The translations under genes and the position numbers were made by a program. Positions 8,506 to 16,599 of a stretch of DNA of 64,000 nucleotides are shown piece by piece. Location of the stretch: positions 304,912 to 368,911 of the forward strand of contig JAJVIK010000008.1 of NCBI GenBank assembly GCA_022072055.1. The letters run 5' to 3'. The notes under the pieces are model-generated. The model saw only the letters and a list, made by a program, of their open reading frames with translations. It did no database searches and had not been told where the DNA came from. The stretch's first letter is position 1, and every line of letters starts with the position of its first letter. This stretch comes from a bacterium (GTDB lineage: Bacteria > Hinthialibacterota > Hinthialibacteria > OLB16).

Positions 8506-9665
8506 CTTGCCGCCTCCTGCTTCCAGATTTCCAGGAACCGGATCAGATCCTTTTCGTCCACTTGGCCGCTGCAATCGAAATCAGCGGGAACGAAGGGGGT
8601 GGGCGAACCGGTCGGGGTGGGGTCGAAACCGGTTGGGGTCGGAGTCGGGTAAGGGGTGGCGCTTGCCGTGGGCTCCGAGGTCGGGGTCGCTGACACCGTG
8701 CCTGTCGGAGTTGCGGTTTCAGGACCAACCGCGACCGTGATCTCTCCGCCCACGCCAGCGGAGGCGAATCCAAAACCCTCGAGGTTTTCGATTCGCACGC
8801 CGGTCAAGGTGATCGGAGAAGCGGTTCCGGGAGTGGCGGACTCCGACACGGCAACCCTCCAATTGCCAAGAAGAAGCGGATCAACCCCCCCGAGCTCGAC
8901 CGGACCTCTGATGTCAAAATGAACTAGTCCATTAAGAGGAAACAGGTCGATTTGCCAGGCGAGCAGGTCGACCGCCGGTTCGAAGCCAACGATTTGGATT
9001 TGGGTGGGATCAAAAACAAGACCTCCGGAGATGTTCCCGATCGCCTCCGGCATGGAGACCGAGAAGGGGATGGTCGCCTCGTGTCCGGGGGACGCCGTGG
9101 CGGATGAAAGACTGAGTGTCAGGGGGCGTTCCGAAGGGGGAGTCCCCCCCACTCGGAGGAGACCGTTATCCCCGAGAAGCTCGTGGCGGACGCTGGACTC
9201 GTCATACCAGCGCGCCTCGCGGAAGACAATCGGCGAGATTGTCCCTTCGGGAGCATCCACGCCAGCTTGAACCGTGAGGAGAGCGATAGGCGCGGCCCCC
9301 ACTCCGGACAGACCTTCGGCAGCGGCCATTGAAATCGAGAAAAGGCCGGATTCCGGTGACCCATGCGCGACCAGGAAGTCTTCGGTGGCTTCGGCGCGGT
9401 CCACATCTTGAATCAGGAGGACCCGGGGATCGAATGAAAGGATGAAATCCCCTCCGGCGAAACCCGCCAGGCTCGAAAGGATCAGGGGAATCTGCACGGA
9501 CTGTCCGGCGGACGCCGCGCCGTTCGCAACCTGGATCACCGCATCCTCCGCCCTGGCGGTCGGCGCGCAAAGCAACAACGAGACAATCCCGAGCAGCAGC
9601 GCCGGGCGCGGGCTGCTCGGGTGTGAAGTGGGCGGTCCGGAGCGGGAAACTTGGGCTGGGCCCAT
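8502..9665 (-). CDS. Secreted protein: two cohesin-like domains, TP-rich linker, dockerin-like tag
   Basis: A 387-residue secreted protein. The signal peptide ends near TARAEDA (residue 39). Cohesin-like domain 1 (about 40-172) has IQVANGAASAGQSVQIPLIL, GFAGGDFILSFDPRVLLI, FSISMAAAEGLSGVGAAPI and REARWYDESSVRHELLGDN. Domain 2 (about 178-312) has LSLSSATASPGHEATIPFSV. A Thr-Pro-rich linker (about 314-354) leads to the tag DCSGQVDEKDLIRFLEIW, an EF-hand-type calcium loop plus helix. A good ribosome site (AAAGGAA) stands 8 bases before the ATG. The gene overlaps the next one by 4 bp. The architecture is scaffoldin-like, but no enzyme partner is proven. Confidence 0.78.
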   Translation of the reverse strand: MGPAQVSRSGPPTSHPSSPRPALLLGIVSLLLCAPTARAEDAVIQVANGAASAGQSVQIPLILSSLAGFAGGDFILSFDPRVLLIQDVDRAEATEDFLVAHGSPESGLFSISMAAAEGLSGVGAAPIALLTVQAGVDAPEGTISPIVFREARWYDESSVRHELLGDNGLLRVGGTPPSERPLTLSLSSATASPGHEATIPFSVSMPEAIGNISGGLVFDPTQIQIVGFEPAVDLLAWQIDLFPLNGLVHFDIRGPVELGGVDPLLLGNWRVAVSESATPGTASPITLTGVRIENLEGFGFASAGVGGEITVAVGPETATPTGTVSATPTSEPTASATPYPTPTPTGFDPTPTGSPTPFVPADFDCSGQVDEKDLIRFLEIWKQEAAR

Positions 9666-9700
9666 GTTGGTTCCTTTCGTGCCCCGCTGTGTGAGGTCGC

Positions 9701-9738
9701 GGCTGGAGGGAGAGGCCTTGAGCGCTCTCCCTCCAGCC
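9701..9738. terminator. Intergenic hairpin between dockerin gene and cohesin genes
   Basis: A 14-bp perfect inverted repeat (GGCTGGAGGGAGAG and its complement) with a 10-base loop, in the short gap between the stop at 9763 and the start at 9665 on the minus strand. It could attenuate transcription and so set a ratio between the dockerin protein and the cohesin proteins. There is no T-run after it, so it may instead be a processing or stability structure. Confidence 0.45.
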
Positions 9739-9762
9739 TTCCCAAGCCGGTCCTATGCGCGT

Positions 9763-11418
9763 TCAGCGATTGGAACCGACGGCCTTTCTGAGCATGTAGA
9801 CGGCGTCACCGGAATCGACTCGACCGTCGCCGTTGCAGTCGCCGGAGGCGACCTCTCGAACCCTCAATTGGACTTGTTCTTGGTCGGCGCTGTGACGCAG
9901 GGCGCGGATCGCGTCGCCGGAATCGACTTCACCGTCGCAGACCAGGTCTCCGAGACGGCGACCCCCGGCAACCGTCGCCTGCTCCCTCACCTCGAACCGG
10001 CGCTCTTCTCCCACCGGACCGAGGCCCAGGACCCGACCGTCCTGCCCGAGGGACAGTTCCCGGACTCTCCAGGTGTACTGCCCCAATCCGGGAATCTCGG
10101 TCTCCCAAGTCGCTCCCCTGCAGTGGCGGAAAGCAATCCGGTTTTGGGTGGCATCGCTCACCGACACCAGCGACAGACCTTCCGTTGCGCCTCGATTCCA
10201 GGCGAAGGCAACCGCCGCTTGAGGCCCCGGGAACTCCGTCTGGTTCTCAGCTGAAAGAAGCGTCACCGGATCCCCCATCTCGGGAGGCTCAAGGACTTCT
10301 CCGATCGTGAAATGCCAGGTTTCGGAAAATTCCGTTGGGAGGAGATCCTCCCCATCTTGGATGATGGCTCGGACCTTCCAGCTGTAGCGTTCGTCGAGGA
10401 CCGCTTCGGGAACCACCAGCACATAGCTGGTGGCGTCAGTGAGGATGCTTGTCGGCGGATCCGTAATGCCGTGATGGACCGGGCCCATGGGGTCGCCCCC
10501 CATGGGAGGATCCGCCACCCTGAACTTGATTTCGTAATACACCGCAGTTGGAACTTCGGTCCAACTGAATTCCCCTAAGAGCCCATCCGGGGTTGGGTTG
10601 AGGACAGCCTCATCCGGCGGCGAGATCAATTGGGGCGGTTCCACCGCCGTGGTGACCGGCCCCCAGCAGGCCCCATGGTCTCCGCCATAGTTGTAGTCAA
10701 ACTGGATCGGGTCGCACCATTCGCCGGGACCCTCCGCGCCGATCGCGCGCACTCGCAACCGATAGGCGCCCTCCCCGCGATTCGATCCATAACGAGGCCC
10801 CGATCCGACCGCCGTCTGAAATCTCCAGGCCTCACCGCTCACGATTCGGTATTCGGGACCGTTGGAGGTCTCCAGGCAGATTTGGTATTGGAAGGCGCCG
10901 GGCGATCGCCTCCAGCGAAACTCATAGTTGTTGCCCTCAACCAGGTCGTAGCCATCAGCCGGGAACAAGACCTCCGGCTTGCTCGGACCGGGTCCGCCGG
11001 GTGTGATGTCACGGGCTACCGTGAAATACCGGATTTCACTCCACGGTCCGAAGGTGGCATTCTGATGCTTGTGGATGGTGTCCGGATCGGCGTACAGGCA
11101 CCGCACCTCCCAGCCGAAAGTTCCTTCCTCGGAAGTCCCGAAACTCAGGCGATCATGCCGGGCAAAGAGGATGTAGCTTTCAAATTCAAAGGAGGTGGCG
11201 GAAATTCTCACCTCGTAGGCCCATGCGTCCGCCACGGCCTCCCACTTCAGAAACAGCATGCTCGGGCCCGGCCCCAACGCCACATAACCATCCGGCGGAG
11301 AGAGCAAGACCGGCGCGGTTTCATCCGCGATGGCGCGGGTCGGGAGCCAGACCACCATGGCCCAGATTCCGGCGGCCCATGCGATTCCTTTCTTGGCACG
11401 ACTGCTTGCTTTCCACAT
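9763..11418 (-). CDS. Secreted fibronectin-III-like repeat protein with a two-repeat dockerin
   Basis: A 551-residue protein with a signal peptide (cleavage near AIADETAP). It has about four fibronectin-III-like modules that each open with a variant of APVLLSPPDGY (about residues 33, 145, 257) and contain W..V..A..YE..; a fourth less regular module follows at about 390-480. The C-terminus (about 490-548) is a full type-I-like dockerin with two calcium-loop repeats: LVCDGEVDSGDAIRALRHSA and GDCNGDGRVDSGDAVYMLRK. This differs from the single-repeat tags of the two cohesin proteins downstream, so it is the best candidate client for their cohesins. A GGGAGG ribosome site precedes the ATG, 25 bp after the anti-sigma gene. 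Confidence 0.78.
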   Translation of the reverse strand: MWKASSRAKKGIAWAAGIWAMVVWLPTRAIADETAPVLLSPPDGYVALGPGPSMLFLKWEAVADAWAYEVRISATSFEFESYILFARHDRLSFGTSEEGTFGWEVRCLYADPDTIHKHQNATFGPWSEIRYFTVARDITPGGPGPSKPEVLFPADGYDLVEGNNYEFRWRRSPGAFQYQICLETSNGPEYRIVSGEAWRFQTAVGSGPRYGSNRGEGAYRLRVRAIGAEGPGEWCDPIQFDYNYGGDHGACWGPVTTAVEPPQLISPPDEAVLNPTPDGLLGEFSWTEVPTAVYYEIKFRVADPPMGGDPMGPVHHGITDPPTSILTDATSYVLVVPEAVLDERYSWKVRAIIQDGEDLLPTEFSETWHFTIGEVLEPPEMGDPVTLLSAENQTEFPGPQAAVAFAWNRGATEGLSLVSVSDATQNRIAFRHCRGATWETEIPGLGQYTWRVRELSLGQDGRVLGLGPVGEERRFEVREQATVAGGRRLGDLVCDGEVDSGDAIRALRHSADQEQVQLRVREVASGDCNGDGRVDSGDAVYMLRKAVGSNR

Positions 11419-11443
11419 TTTCCTAAATCCTCCCTTTCTCGAT

Positions 11444-12199
11444 TTAGGCCGCCGTATCCTTGCCGCCTATGCCCGAAAGCGGCATGGGAATGGTTCTTAA
11501 GTCCACTTCAACCTCGCTTCCATCCACTCGGTACGCCCTCGCCTCTCGGATTGAGAGCGTGGGTGTTTCTCCTTCGCTTTGTGTTCGAACCGGGATCTCC
11601 AGGATCGGCGCGAGCCCGCTCATTGGGACACCCTGTCCCGCCGCCATGGACACTCGGATCATTCCGTCGCCGACCTTGCTTTCCATCAGGAACCCGCGGT
11701 TGACCTCACCGAGCTTGACCGGATCGGGACTGAGGGTCCTCATGTCATAGACAAGAACCAGATCAAGCGCCGCGATCTCCTCTTTGGCCTCCGCGGCGAT
11801 CCCAAAACCGGTGATGGGCGCAAGGACCGGTGGGGTTTGAAGCCGGACAATTCCAAGGATCAGCAGTGTGGCGCAAACACCCGCGGCGAAGGCCATCCGC
11901 GGTGGACTGGCGAACAATCCGCCTAGCGTGAGCCGCTTCCCGGGATCCCTCGATCCCTTGGTCAAGTCCTCTCGGACCAGGGTCCCGCGGATATCCCGCA
12001 GCAGGGTCTTGGGGGGCGGGACATGCCGGAAGCTTGTCACCAGATTCGATGTACGCCGCATCTCCTGGTACTCCTTCCGGCAGGAAGGACAGATCTCGAG
12101 ATGACCGTTCAGCCAGACCTTCTCTTCCTCGGCCAGCTCGTCATCCACCGCCGCCGACACCAGGTCGAGGTCGCATTCCGACGGATTCTTCGTGTGCAT
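11444..12199 (-). CDS. Membrane anti-sigma factor with a cohesin-like extracytoplasmic domain
   Basis: A 251-residue protein. The N-terminus is a zinc-finger anti-sigma domain (ZAS/zf-HC2): HLEICPSCRKEY gives the His-x3-Cys-x2-Cys site (about residues 30-41). A single membrane segment lies at about 103-125 (MAFAAGVCATLLILGIV). The outer part (about 130-245) aligns by eye with the neighbouring cohesin-like domains: LDLVLVYDMRTL against GDFILSFDPRVL, and IRVSMAAGQGVPMSGLAPI against FSISMAAAEGLSGVGAAPI, followed by SIREARAYRVDGS against VFREARWYDESS. It lies 35 bp behind the ECF sigma gene, its expected partner. The cohesin resemblance suggests it senses a dockerin or another component of the exported set; that function is inferred. 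Confidence 0.82.
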   Translation of the reverse strand: MHTKNPSECDLDLVSAAVDDELAEEEKVWLNGHLEICPSCRKEYQEMRRTSNLVTSFRHVPPPKTLLRDIRGTLVREDLTKGSRDPGKRLTLGGLFASPPRMAFAAGVCATLLILGIVRLQTPPVLAPITGFGIAAEAKEEIAALDLVLVYDMRTLSPDPVKLGEVNRGFLMESKVGDGMIRVSMAAGQGVPMSGLAPILEIPVRTQSEGETPTLSIREARAYRVDGSEVEVDLRTIPMPLSGIGGKDTAA

Positions 12200-12234
12200 C
12201 GTCGTTCCTCCCGACTGTGAGGGAGTCCCTTCCG

Positions 12235-12813
12235 CTACAGGATCTCCGCCAACGGACTCAGTTGCTTTCGCAACGCCTGACGGGCGCGTCGCAGACGACT
12301 GCGGACAGTCTCCAACGGGATTTGCTCCAACTCGGCAATTTCGGCGTAGGAAAGACCCTCGATGTCGCGCAACACCACAGGCGTGCGATAGATGGGATCC
12401 AGGTTGGCCAAAGCCTGTTCCACCTGTTCCACGGTTTCTCTCTCCTCCAAGGCGTCGCGCGGGGACACGACTGTTTCCTCGGGAACGCTAAGTTCGATCT
12501 CGGACCAATCGCTCTCTTCATCGAGAGCGGACCTCCCGGAGCGCGTCTTGTATTTCCTATGATCGAAATGCAGGTTTGTGAGGATTCTTCGGAGCCAAGC
12601 GTGGATGGTTGCTCCATTTCGGCAGCTTGCATTGGACGAAATCGCGCGTAGGGCGGTGGATTGGAGGAGGTCTCGGGCTTCTTCTTCCGATCCGGTGAGC
12701 CGGAAGGCCAGGTTGTAGAGGGGGGGAGCGTGCCGCTCAAAAAGGTCCCCAAAAGCCTGGACATCACCTTTTCTCCATTTTTCCCAAAGAATTTGATCCA
12801 CTTCCGCGCCCAT
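12235..12813 (-). CDS. ECF-family RNA polymerase sigma factor
   Basis: A 192-residue sigma-70 family extracytoplasmic-function factor. Region 2 (about residues 20-88) includes RHAPPLYNLAFRLTGSEEEARDLLQST and the -10-binding HAWLRRILTNLHFDHRK. Region 4 (about 133-187) includes YRTPVVLRDIEGLSYAEIAELEQIPLETVRSRLRRAR, the helix-turn-helix for the -35 element. A strong ribosome site (AAGGAG, 9 bases from the ATG) marks the start. It is the first gene of a six-gene minus-strand cluster, followed by its anti-sigma factor, and probably directs that cluster and perhaps other dockerin-tagged genes. Confidence 0.93.
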   Translation of the reverse strand: MGAEVDQILWEKWRKGDVQAFGDLFERHAPPLYNLAFRLTGSEEEARDLLQSTALRAISSNASCRNGATIHAWLRRILTNLHFDHRKYKTRSGRSALDEESDWSEIELSVPEETVVSPRDALEERETVEQVEQALANLDPIYRTPVVLRDIEGLSYAEIAELEQIPLETVRSRLRRARQALRKQLSPLAEIL

Positions 12814-12858
12814 CGGTCGGACTCCTTGGCTTCAGTCCCTGGCGCCTTCACTAATAGA

Positions 12859-12886
12859 AGACGACAATTCCGGCGGGCGGTGTTCA
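12859..12886 (-). promoter_or_regulatory. Possible ECF-type promoter of the sigma/anti-sigma/cohesin cluster
   Basis: Read on the minus strand, TGAAC (12886-12882) is followed after 18 bases by CGTCT (12863-12859), about 45 bases before the sigma start. AAC-type -35 and CGTC-type -10 elements are usual for ECF factors, and autoregulation is common. The spacing is at the long end, and single motifs of this length occur by chance. Confidence 0.35.
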
Positions 12887-13034
12887 AATTCCTCCTTGGG
12901 GGCATGCAGGCTTCGAGCCAAGTGGGATTGGCCGGAGCCGACGCCAGTCCAGTGTCCATCTTCGCTCACCCTTTGGGTCGGGATGGCGGATCAGTGATTG
13001 CGGGAGGTTTGGGCTGTGTGAGGGGCTATTGGGT

Positions 13035-13562
13035 TTAGCGGGGGATTCGCGATGCTCGCCAGGCGAGCGCCTTGGCTTCCTGTTCCTTGATGAAAGCGTC
13101 TTTTCCATCCATGTAGGCTTGGATGTCCGAGGAGTGTTCCCGCGCGAGGAGCTGTTTGAGTTCGCTGTATCGCTGAGCCGCCTCGGGGTGGGTAATCATG
13201 TAATCCCGGAACGCGAGATGACGTTCAATTTCCGGGCTGTGAGCCGCGAAGGCATGGACCTGGTGGGTTCTTTCCCCCGATGCGCTGTCCTTGCGGAAAT
13301 ACCTGCGGCCCGGAATCCCGAATTCGCCCTTGGCCTCGTATCCGAGGCATTGCATGGAGGAGCTACGTGAATCAAGCTCGTCGATATCACGGACCTCCAT
13401 TAGGATGTCGATGATCGGTTTGGCGGAGATTCCCGGAATCGCGGTGCTGCCGATGTGATGGAGGCGCAGGACGAGGTCGCCCACCGCATCACGGATGAGT
13501 TGGGCTTCGGTCTCAAACTCGCAAGCCCACGCGGGGTCATGTGGGGCGACAATGACTTTCAT
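13035..13562 (-). CDS. GrpB family protein (UPF0157, nucleotidyltransferase-like)
   Basis: A 175-residue protein of the GrpB/UPF0157 family. The opening VIVAPHDPAWACEFETEA and the motif LRLHHIGSTAIPGISAKPIIDILMEV are the family core; the GST and the D-x-L acidic residues resemble a minimal nucleotidyltransferase active site. RTHQVHAF in mid-protein and the RYSELKQLLA tail are also typical. No substrate is established for the family. The gene stands alone between the sigma cluster and the nuclease-like gene upstream, with about 60 bp to the latter. Confidence 0.88.
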   Translation of the reverse strand: MKVIVAPHDPAWACEFETEAQLIRDAVGDLVLRLHHIGSTAIPGISAKPIIDILMEVRDIDELDSRSSSMQCLGYEAKGEFGIPGRRYFRKDSASGERTHQVHAFAAHSPEIERHLAFRDYMITHPEAAQRYSELKQLLAREHSSDIQAYMDGKDAFIKEQEAKALAWRASRIPR

Positions 13563-13621
13563 CGGGGAGTGCCGCTCGGATTCTCATACCATACTTCAAA
13601 TCCATCAATCGCTCCTACCCA

Positions 13622-14668
13622 CTAGTTCCTTGGGATCAGCAGGTCCACCAGCAGAACACGATGGTCCGAGATATCCGCGCGATGGACTGAGGCCGAGGCA
13701 ACCGTAACATCTTCCGTAACCCAGCACTGATCAATTCGGGAGACAGGAAACTGGTTCGTGATGGTCCGCCCCCAACCGACACCGCGGATAAGCCAGACAT
13801 CCGATAGAAATTCCCTGAGTGGATCGAGTGACCATTGGCTTGCGGGCGTGTTGAAGTCACCCGCCACAATAGAGGAGGGGTTGCCCGTTTCGGCCATCTG
13901 AGCCTGGATCAGTTTCGCCAAACGACCGAATTGTCCCACTCTCTCTTTGTGCCGTCGGACCAGATACTCCCGCTTGTCCCGGGAAAGAGGATTGAGGACC
14001 AGAGAGGGGACCGCGAGGTGGACATTCGCGAGGAGAAAAGTGCTGCCAGTGGCGGGTTGTACACTGACAATCTGGACCGGCGGCCAGGGACCTACCGGTT
14101 CGGTCGCGAGTGGTTTGAGAGGGTAGCGGGAGAGGATTCCGCAATCCCCCGCATCGAGCCAGTGGAATCCCTTCCAGTATCCCTCGAAGTTTCCCTGCTC
14201 GAGGGTCGGGTCCTGATCCGGAGTCTCTTGAAACAAACAGATGTCGGGTTCATATCCGGCGAGGAATTCCAGACAGCGCGATTGCGCGGACAAGGTCCCG
14301 CTCACATTCCAGGAGGTCAATCGGATACCGATCTCCGCAGTTTCAGCGGAACCCTTCGCACGCGCAGAATCGAGTCGGACGTGAAGGGAGTTTTCCTGAC
14401 TTCGGAACAGCGAGGCCCATTCCTCCGTGCTCCCAAGGAACAGGGCCCAAAGAGAAAAGAGGATCACGCTCTGACGCTTTCCGGCTGCAAAACAAACAAC
14501 CAGAAGGGGAATTAGGAACGCATATGCCCACAGAATCGGAGGCCAGATGGTAAGGTATTCCCCCCACACTGTTCCATCGCCGACAAACAAGTAGAGGACG
14601 TTGAGGAAAACGAGGGCGCTCCCGACAAGGGCCGAGAGGACAGTTCTCCACCTGCCCACGATGTTCAT
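13622..14668 (-). CDS. Membrane protein with endonuclease/exonuclease/phosphatase domain
   Basis: A 348-residue protein. The first 90 residues hold about three hydrophobic segments (VLSALVGSALVFLNVLYLFVG, IWPPILWAYAFLIPLLVVCFAAG, SVILFSLWALFLG). The rest is the EEP fold of DNase I-like enzymes: LTSWNVSG, CLFQETPD with the metal Glu, GILSRYPL, NVHLAVPS, IVAGDFNTP with the catalytic Asp-x-Asn, and the terminal ISDHRVLLVDLLI with Asp-His. Such proteins hydrolyse phosphodiester bonds in nucleic acids or phospholipids; which applies is unknown. The domain probably faces the periplasm. Confidence 0.82.
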   Translation of the reverse strand: MNIVGRWRTVLSALVGSALVFLNVLYLFVGDGTVWGEYLTIWPPILWAYAFLIPLLVVCFAAGKRQSVILFSLWALFLGSTEEWASLFRSQENSLHVRLDSARAKGSAETAEIGIRLTSWNVSGTLSAQSRCLEFLAGYEPDICLFQETPDQDPTLEQGNFEGYWKGFHWLDAGDCGILSRYPLKPLATEPVGPWPPVQIVSVQPATGSTFLLANVHLAVPSLVLNPLSRDKREYLVRRHKERVGQFGRLAKLIQAQMAETGNPSSIVAGDFNTPASQWSLDPLREFLSDVWLIRGVGWGRTITNQFPVSRIDQCWVTEDVTVASASVHRADISDHRVLLVDLLIPRN

Positions 14669-14769
14669 GGTCCTAATATGGTTCCCTCTCTCACATATCG
14701 AATGTCGACTTCCATCACGCCCATCCGGAGGTTCGCCGCCCAGAATGGTGGAAACACTGAGCGAATCCG

Positions 14770-14796
14770 GATCCCCTCCCGCGCACGGGAGGGATC
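14770..14796. terminator. Hairpin just past the 14807 gene end
   Basis: An 11-bp stem (GATCCCTCCCG and its complement, with one bulged C on one side) around a 4-base loop, about 10 bases after the stop of the minus-strand gene ending at 14807. No T-run follows, so termination strength is uncertain. Confidence 0.4.
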
Positions 14797-14806
14797 GGGG
14801 GAGGGT

Positions 14807-15895
14807 TTACTTCAACCGCCATCCGCCGGCGTCCGCCTCCACCGCCCTGTGACCCTTGTTCTCTTCATACACCGCGTGCATCTCCTCAATCGTGTCGAAG
14901 TAGCCCACGATGTGCGCCGCGCTGAAGGATTCCCCCGCCCGGATCGGTTTGCCGTACACCTCCTCGATCATCACAATGATTCCCCCGGGGCGTTGGCTGC
15001 ACCAGGCCTCATACACCACTGAAGGATCAAGTGTCAGTCCGGCCAGCCAGGGTCCCTCCTTGCCGCTCCCCTTGTCGCGCAGGTGGTAAGCGCGGATGAA
15101 GGTCTTCGGCGTTTGGTGGGTGTCGCGCCGATATCCGAACTTGAGATCGGGTGGGAAGGGTTCGAAGAATTCGTGCGCGGGGATGCGTACACCTTTTGGG
15201 CCGCTCAGGTAACTCAGATAGATCTCGCTGAAGGTGTCTCCCTTGTCGTGACGGATGCAGCCCGGGGTGTCGTTGCGCAGGAACATCTCGTCGGAATCGT
15301 TGACCGTGTCGATCTTGTCCATCAACACGAAATAGCGCTTGCCCTTGGGGAACACAATCAGCTGGGTCCAACGCGAACCGGGCTTCCGTCCTGGGGCGGC
15401 ATATTCGTAATTGTAAGTTGTCTTGACCGCGACAAAGTCGGCGCCCCGGATGACCTCGGGTTGGACCGGTTTCATCCGGTGGCAAAGTTGGGGGCCTTCG
15501 ACCATGCGCTTGCGATGGCTGGAGCCGTGAGCCATGAGGGCGTAGTGGCGACGCTCCGGGTCGGTTTCGTTCTCATGCCAGGTGTAGCGCCCGACCCCAT
15601 GCCCATCGGGGGCGATTACCTGATCGCTCCAATCCGCGTCGCTCCCGGCCTCCATCAGCCAATCGATGACCATGAGCCCATCGCCCACCTCGCGGAACCC
15701 GGTGGTCTTGTCGAGAAAGGAGCCTTTCTCAATCCCGGTCATCCAGTGCTTGGGATCCTTCTTGGGAATCACGGCCTCCAGCAGATCGCTCTCAATCTTG
15801 ATGGCGCGGTCGTCCTCGATCGCCCGCACCCAAGAGTCGGCGAAGCAGGGGGATGTGAAGGCAAAGAGGATGAAAAAGGTGATGAGAATGGTCAT
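14807..15895 (-). CDS. Secreted protein of unknown function
   Basis: A 362-residue protein with a clear signal peptide (MTILITFFILFAFTSPCFADS). The start at 15895 is preferred because AAAGGA stands at the right distance and the signal peptide begins cleanly; a longer frame would add nine residues. The body is rich in aromatic and charged residues, with SHRKRMVEGPQLCHRMKP, FVAVKTTYNYEYAAPGRKPG and YFVLMDKIDTVNDSDEMFLR, and looks like a beta-rich globular domain. It resembles secreted proteins of planctomycete-type bacteria that I cannot name further. A polysaccharide-related role would fit the neighbourhood but is a guess. Confidence 0.7.
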   Translation of the reverse strand: MTILITFFILFAFTSPCFADSWVRAIEDDRAIKIESDLLEAVIPKKDPKHWMTGIEKGSFLDKTTGFREVGDGLMVIDWLMEAGSDADWSDQVIAPDGHGVGRYTWHENETDPERRHYALMAHGSSHRKRMVEGPQLCHRMKPVQPEVIRGADFVAVKTTYNYEYAAPGRKPGSRWTQLIVFPKGKRYFVLMDKIDTVNDSDEMFLRNDTPGCIRHDKGDTFSEIYLSYLSGPKGVRIPAHEFFEPFPPDLKFGYRRDTHQTPKTFIRAYHLRDKGSGKEGPWLAGLTLDPSVVYEAWCSQRPGGIIVMIEEVYGKPIRAGESFSAAHIVGYFDTIEEMHAVYEENKGHRAVEADAGGWRLK

Positions 15896-16041
15896 GGGGG
15901 CGTCCTTTGGGGGGAAACACATAGTTCCGGATTAAGATTTATGCAAACAGTTCGTCCTCTATCAGTTTCAGGTTCTTGTTAACGTAGAACATGTCCGGCT
16001 CTTCTCTCGCCGCGCGGGACCTAATGCGGAAATCCGGATTC

Positions 16042-16060
16042 TTAGTACTACAATGCTATA
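16042..16060. repeat. Left terminal inverted repeat of the deleted IS
   Basis: TTAGTACTACAATGCTATA; it pairs with the right-end repeat at 16581-16599 with 13 matches in 19. Confidence 0.5.
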
Positions 16061-16212
16061 GTCGCCTCGGGCAGCATTTAGCGCGGCGCAAGTCGACGCC
16101 AGCGCAGCGTAGATCGCGCAGGCGCTTTTTTCTGTGCGAGCGCGCGGCCTTGGCGTTTTGGTGTTGATGGTAAAGGATCTCCTCGTACGCCTGCTGGAGG
16201 AGTCGGCTTTGT

Positions 16213-16572
16213 TCATGCGGCGATCGGTTCGGATCGAGCTGCGTCTCGATCGCGCGTCTGAGTTGCGAGGGGGTCCAGGCCGAGTTTTTTTTCTCGGAAC
16301 CATTTGGTCTGTTCGGCCAAGAAGTAGAAGCTGATCATCGACAAGATCAAATGCCGAATCCCCGCCTCCAACGCCATCGGCTCCACGCTTTTCCATGGCG
16401 GGTTGCTCAACTGACCGTTCACATAGGCCCTCAAATGCTTGCACGTCCGAGGGTCCTTGATACACCCGTCGAACTTGCGACAAAACCGCCGCAAATCCTC
16501 CCCACGAACTTGCTCGCTTCCCTCTCCATCCCCCATTCCCATTGATTTACAATGGTTTTTCGGCGCAAACAC
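16213..16572 (-). pseudogene. Internally deleted IS701-family-like transposase
   Basis: A 119-codon frame. Its first part (RRFCRKFDGCIKDPR, then HLRAYVNGQL and KSVEPMALEAG) is the N-terminus of IS701-type DDE transposases. Directly after residue 62 or so it jumps to a segment like the C-terminal W-x-x-HH region (RHLILSMISFYFLAEQTKWF). The DDE catalytic core of some 250-300 residues is missing. Further C-terminal-like residues (rich in Arg/His/Gln) lie beyond a frameshift toward 16080. Confidence 0.6.
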
Positions 16573-16580
16573 GCCGCGGG

Positions 16581-16599
16581 TTTAGCGCTGTCGTATTAG
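16581..16599. repeat. Right terminal inverted repeat of the deleted IS
   Basis: TTTAGCGCTGTCGTATTAG; inverted partner of 16042-16060. The TAA stop of the TPR gene (16598-16596, minus) lies within it. Confidence 0.5.

Larger units (their letters stand above)
16042..16599. mobile_element. Deleted IS701-like insertion sequence
   Basis: A 558-bp element bounded by imperfect 19-bp inverted repeats (13 of 19 matching) and holding only the two ends of a transposase frame. The catalytic middle is gone, so it cannot move itself but could be mobilised if a full copy exists elsewhere. I see no obvious target duplication at either edge. Its right end contains the stop codon of the TPR gene at 16596, so the insertion may have shortened that gene. 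Confidence 0.6.
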
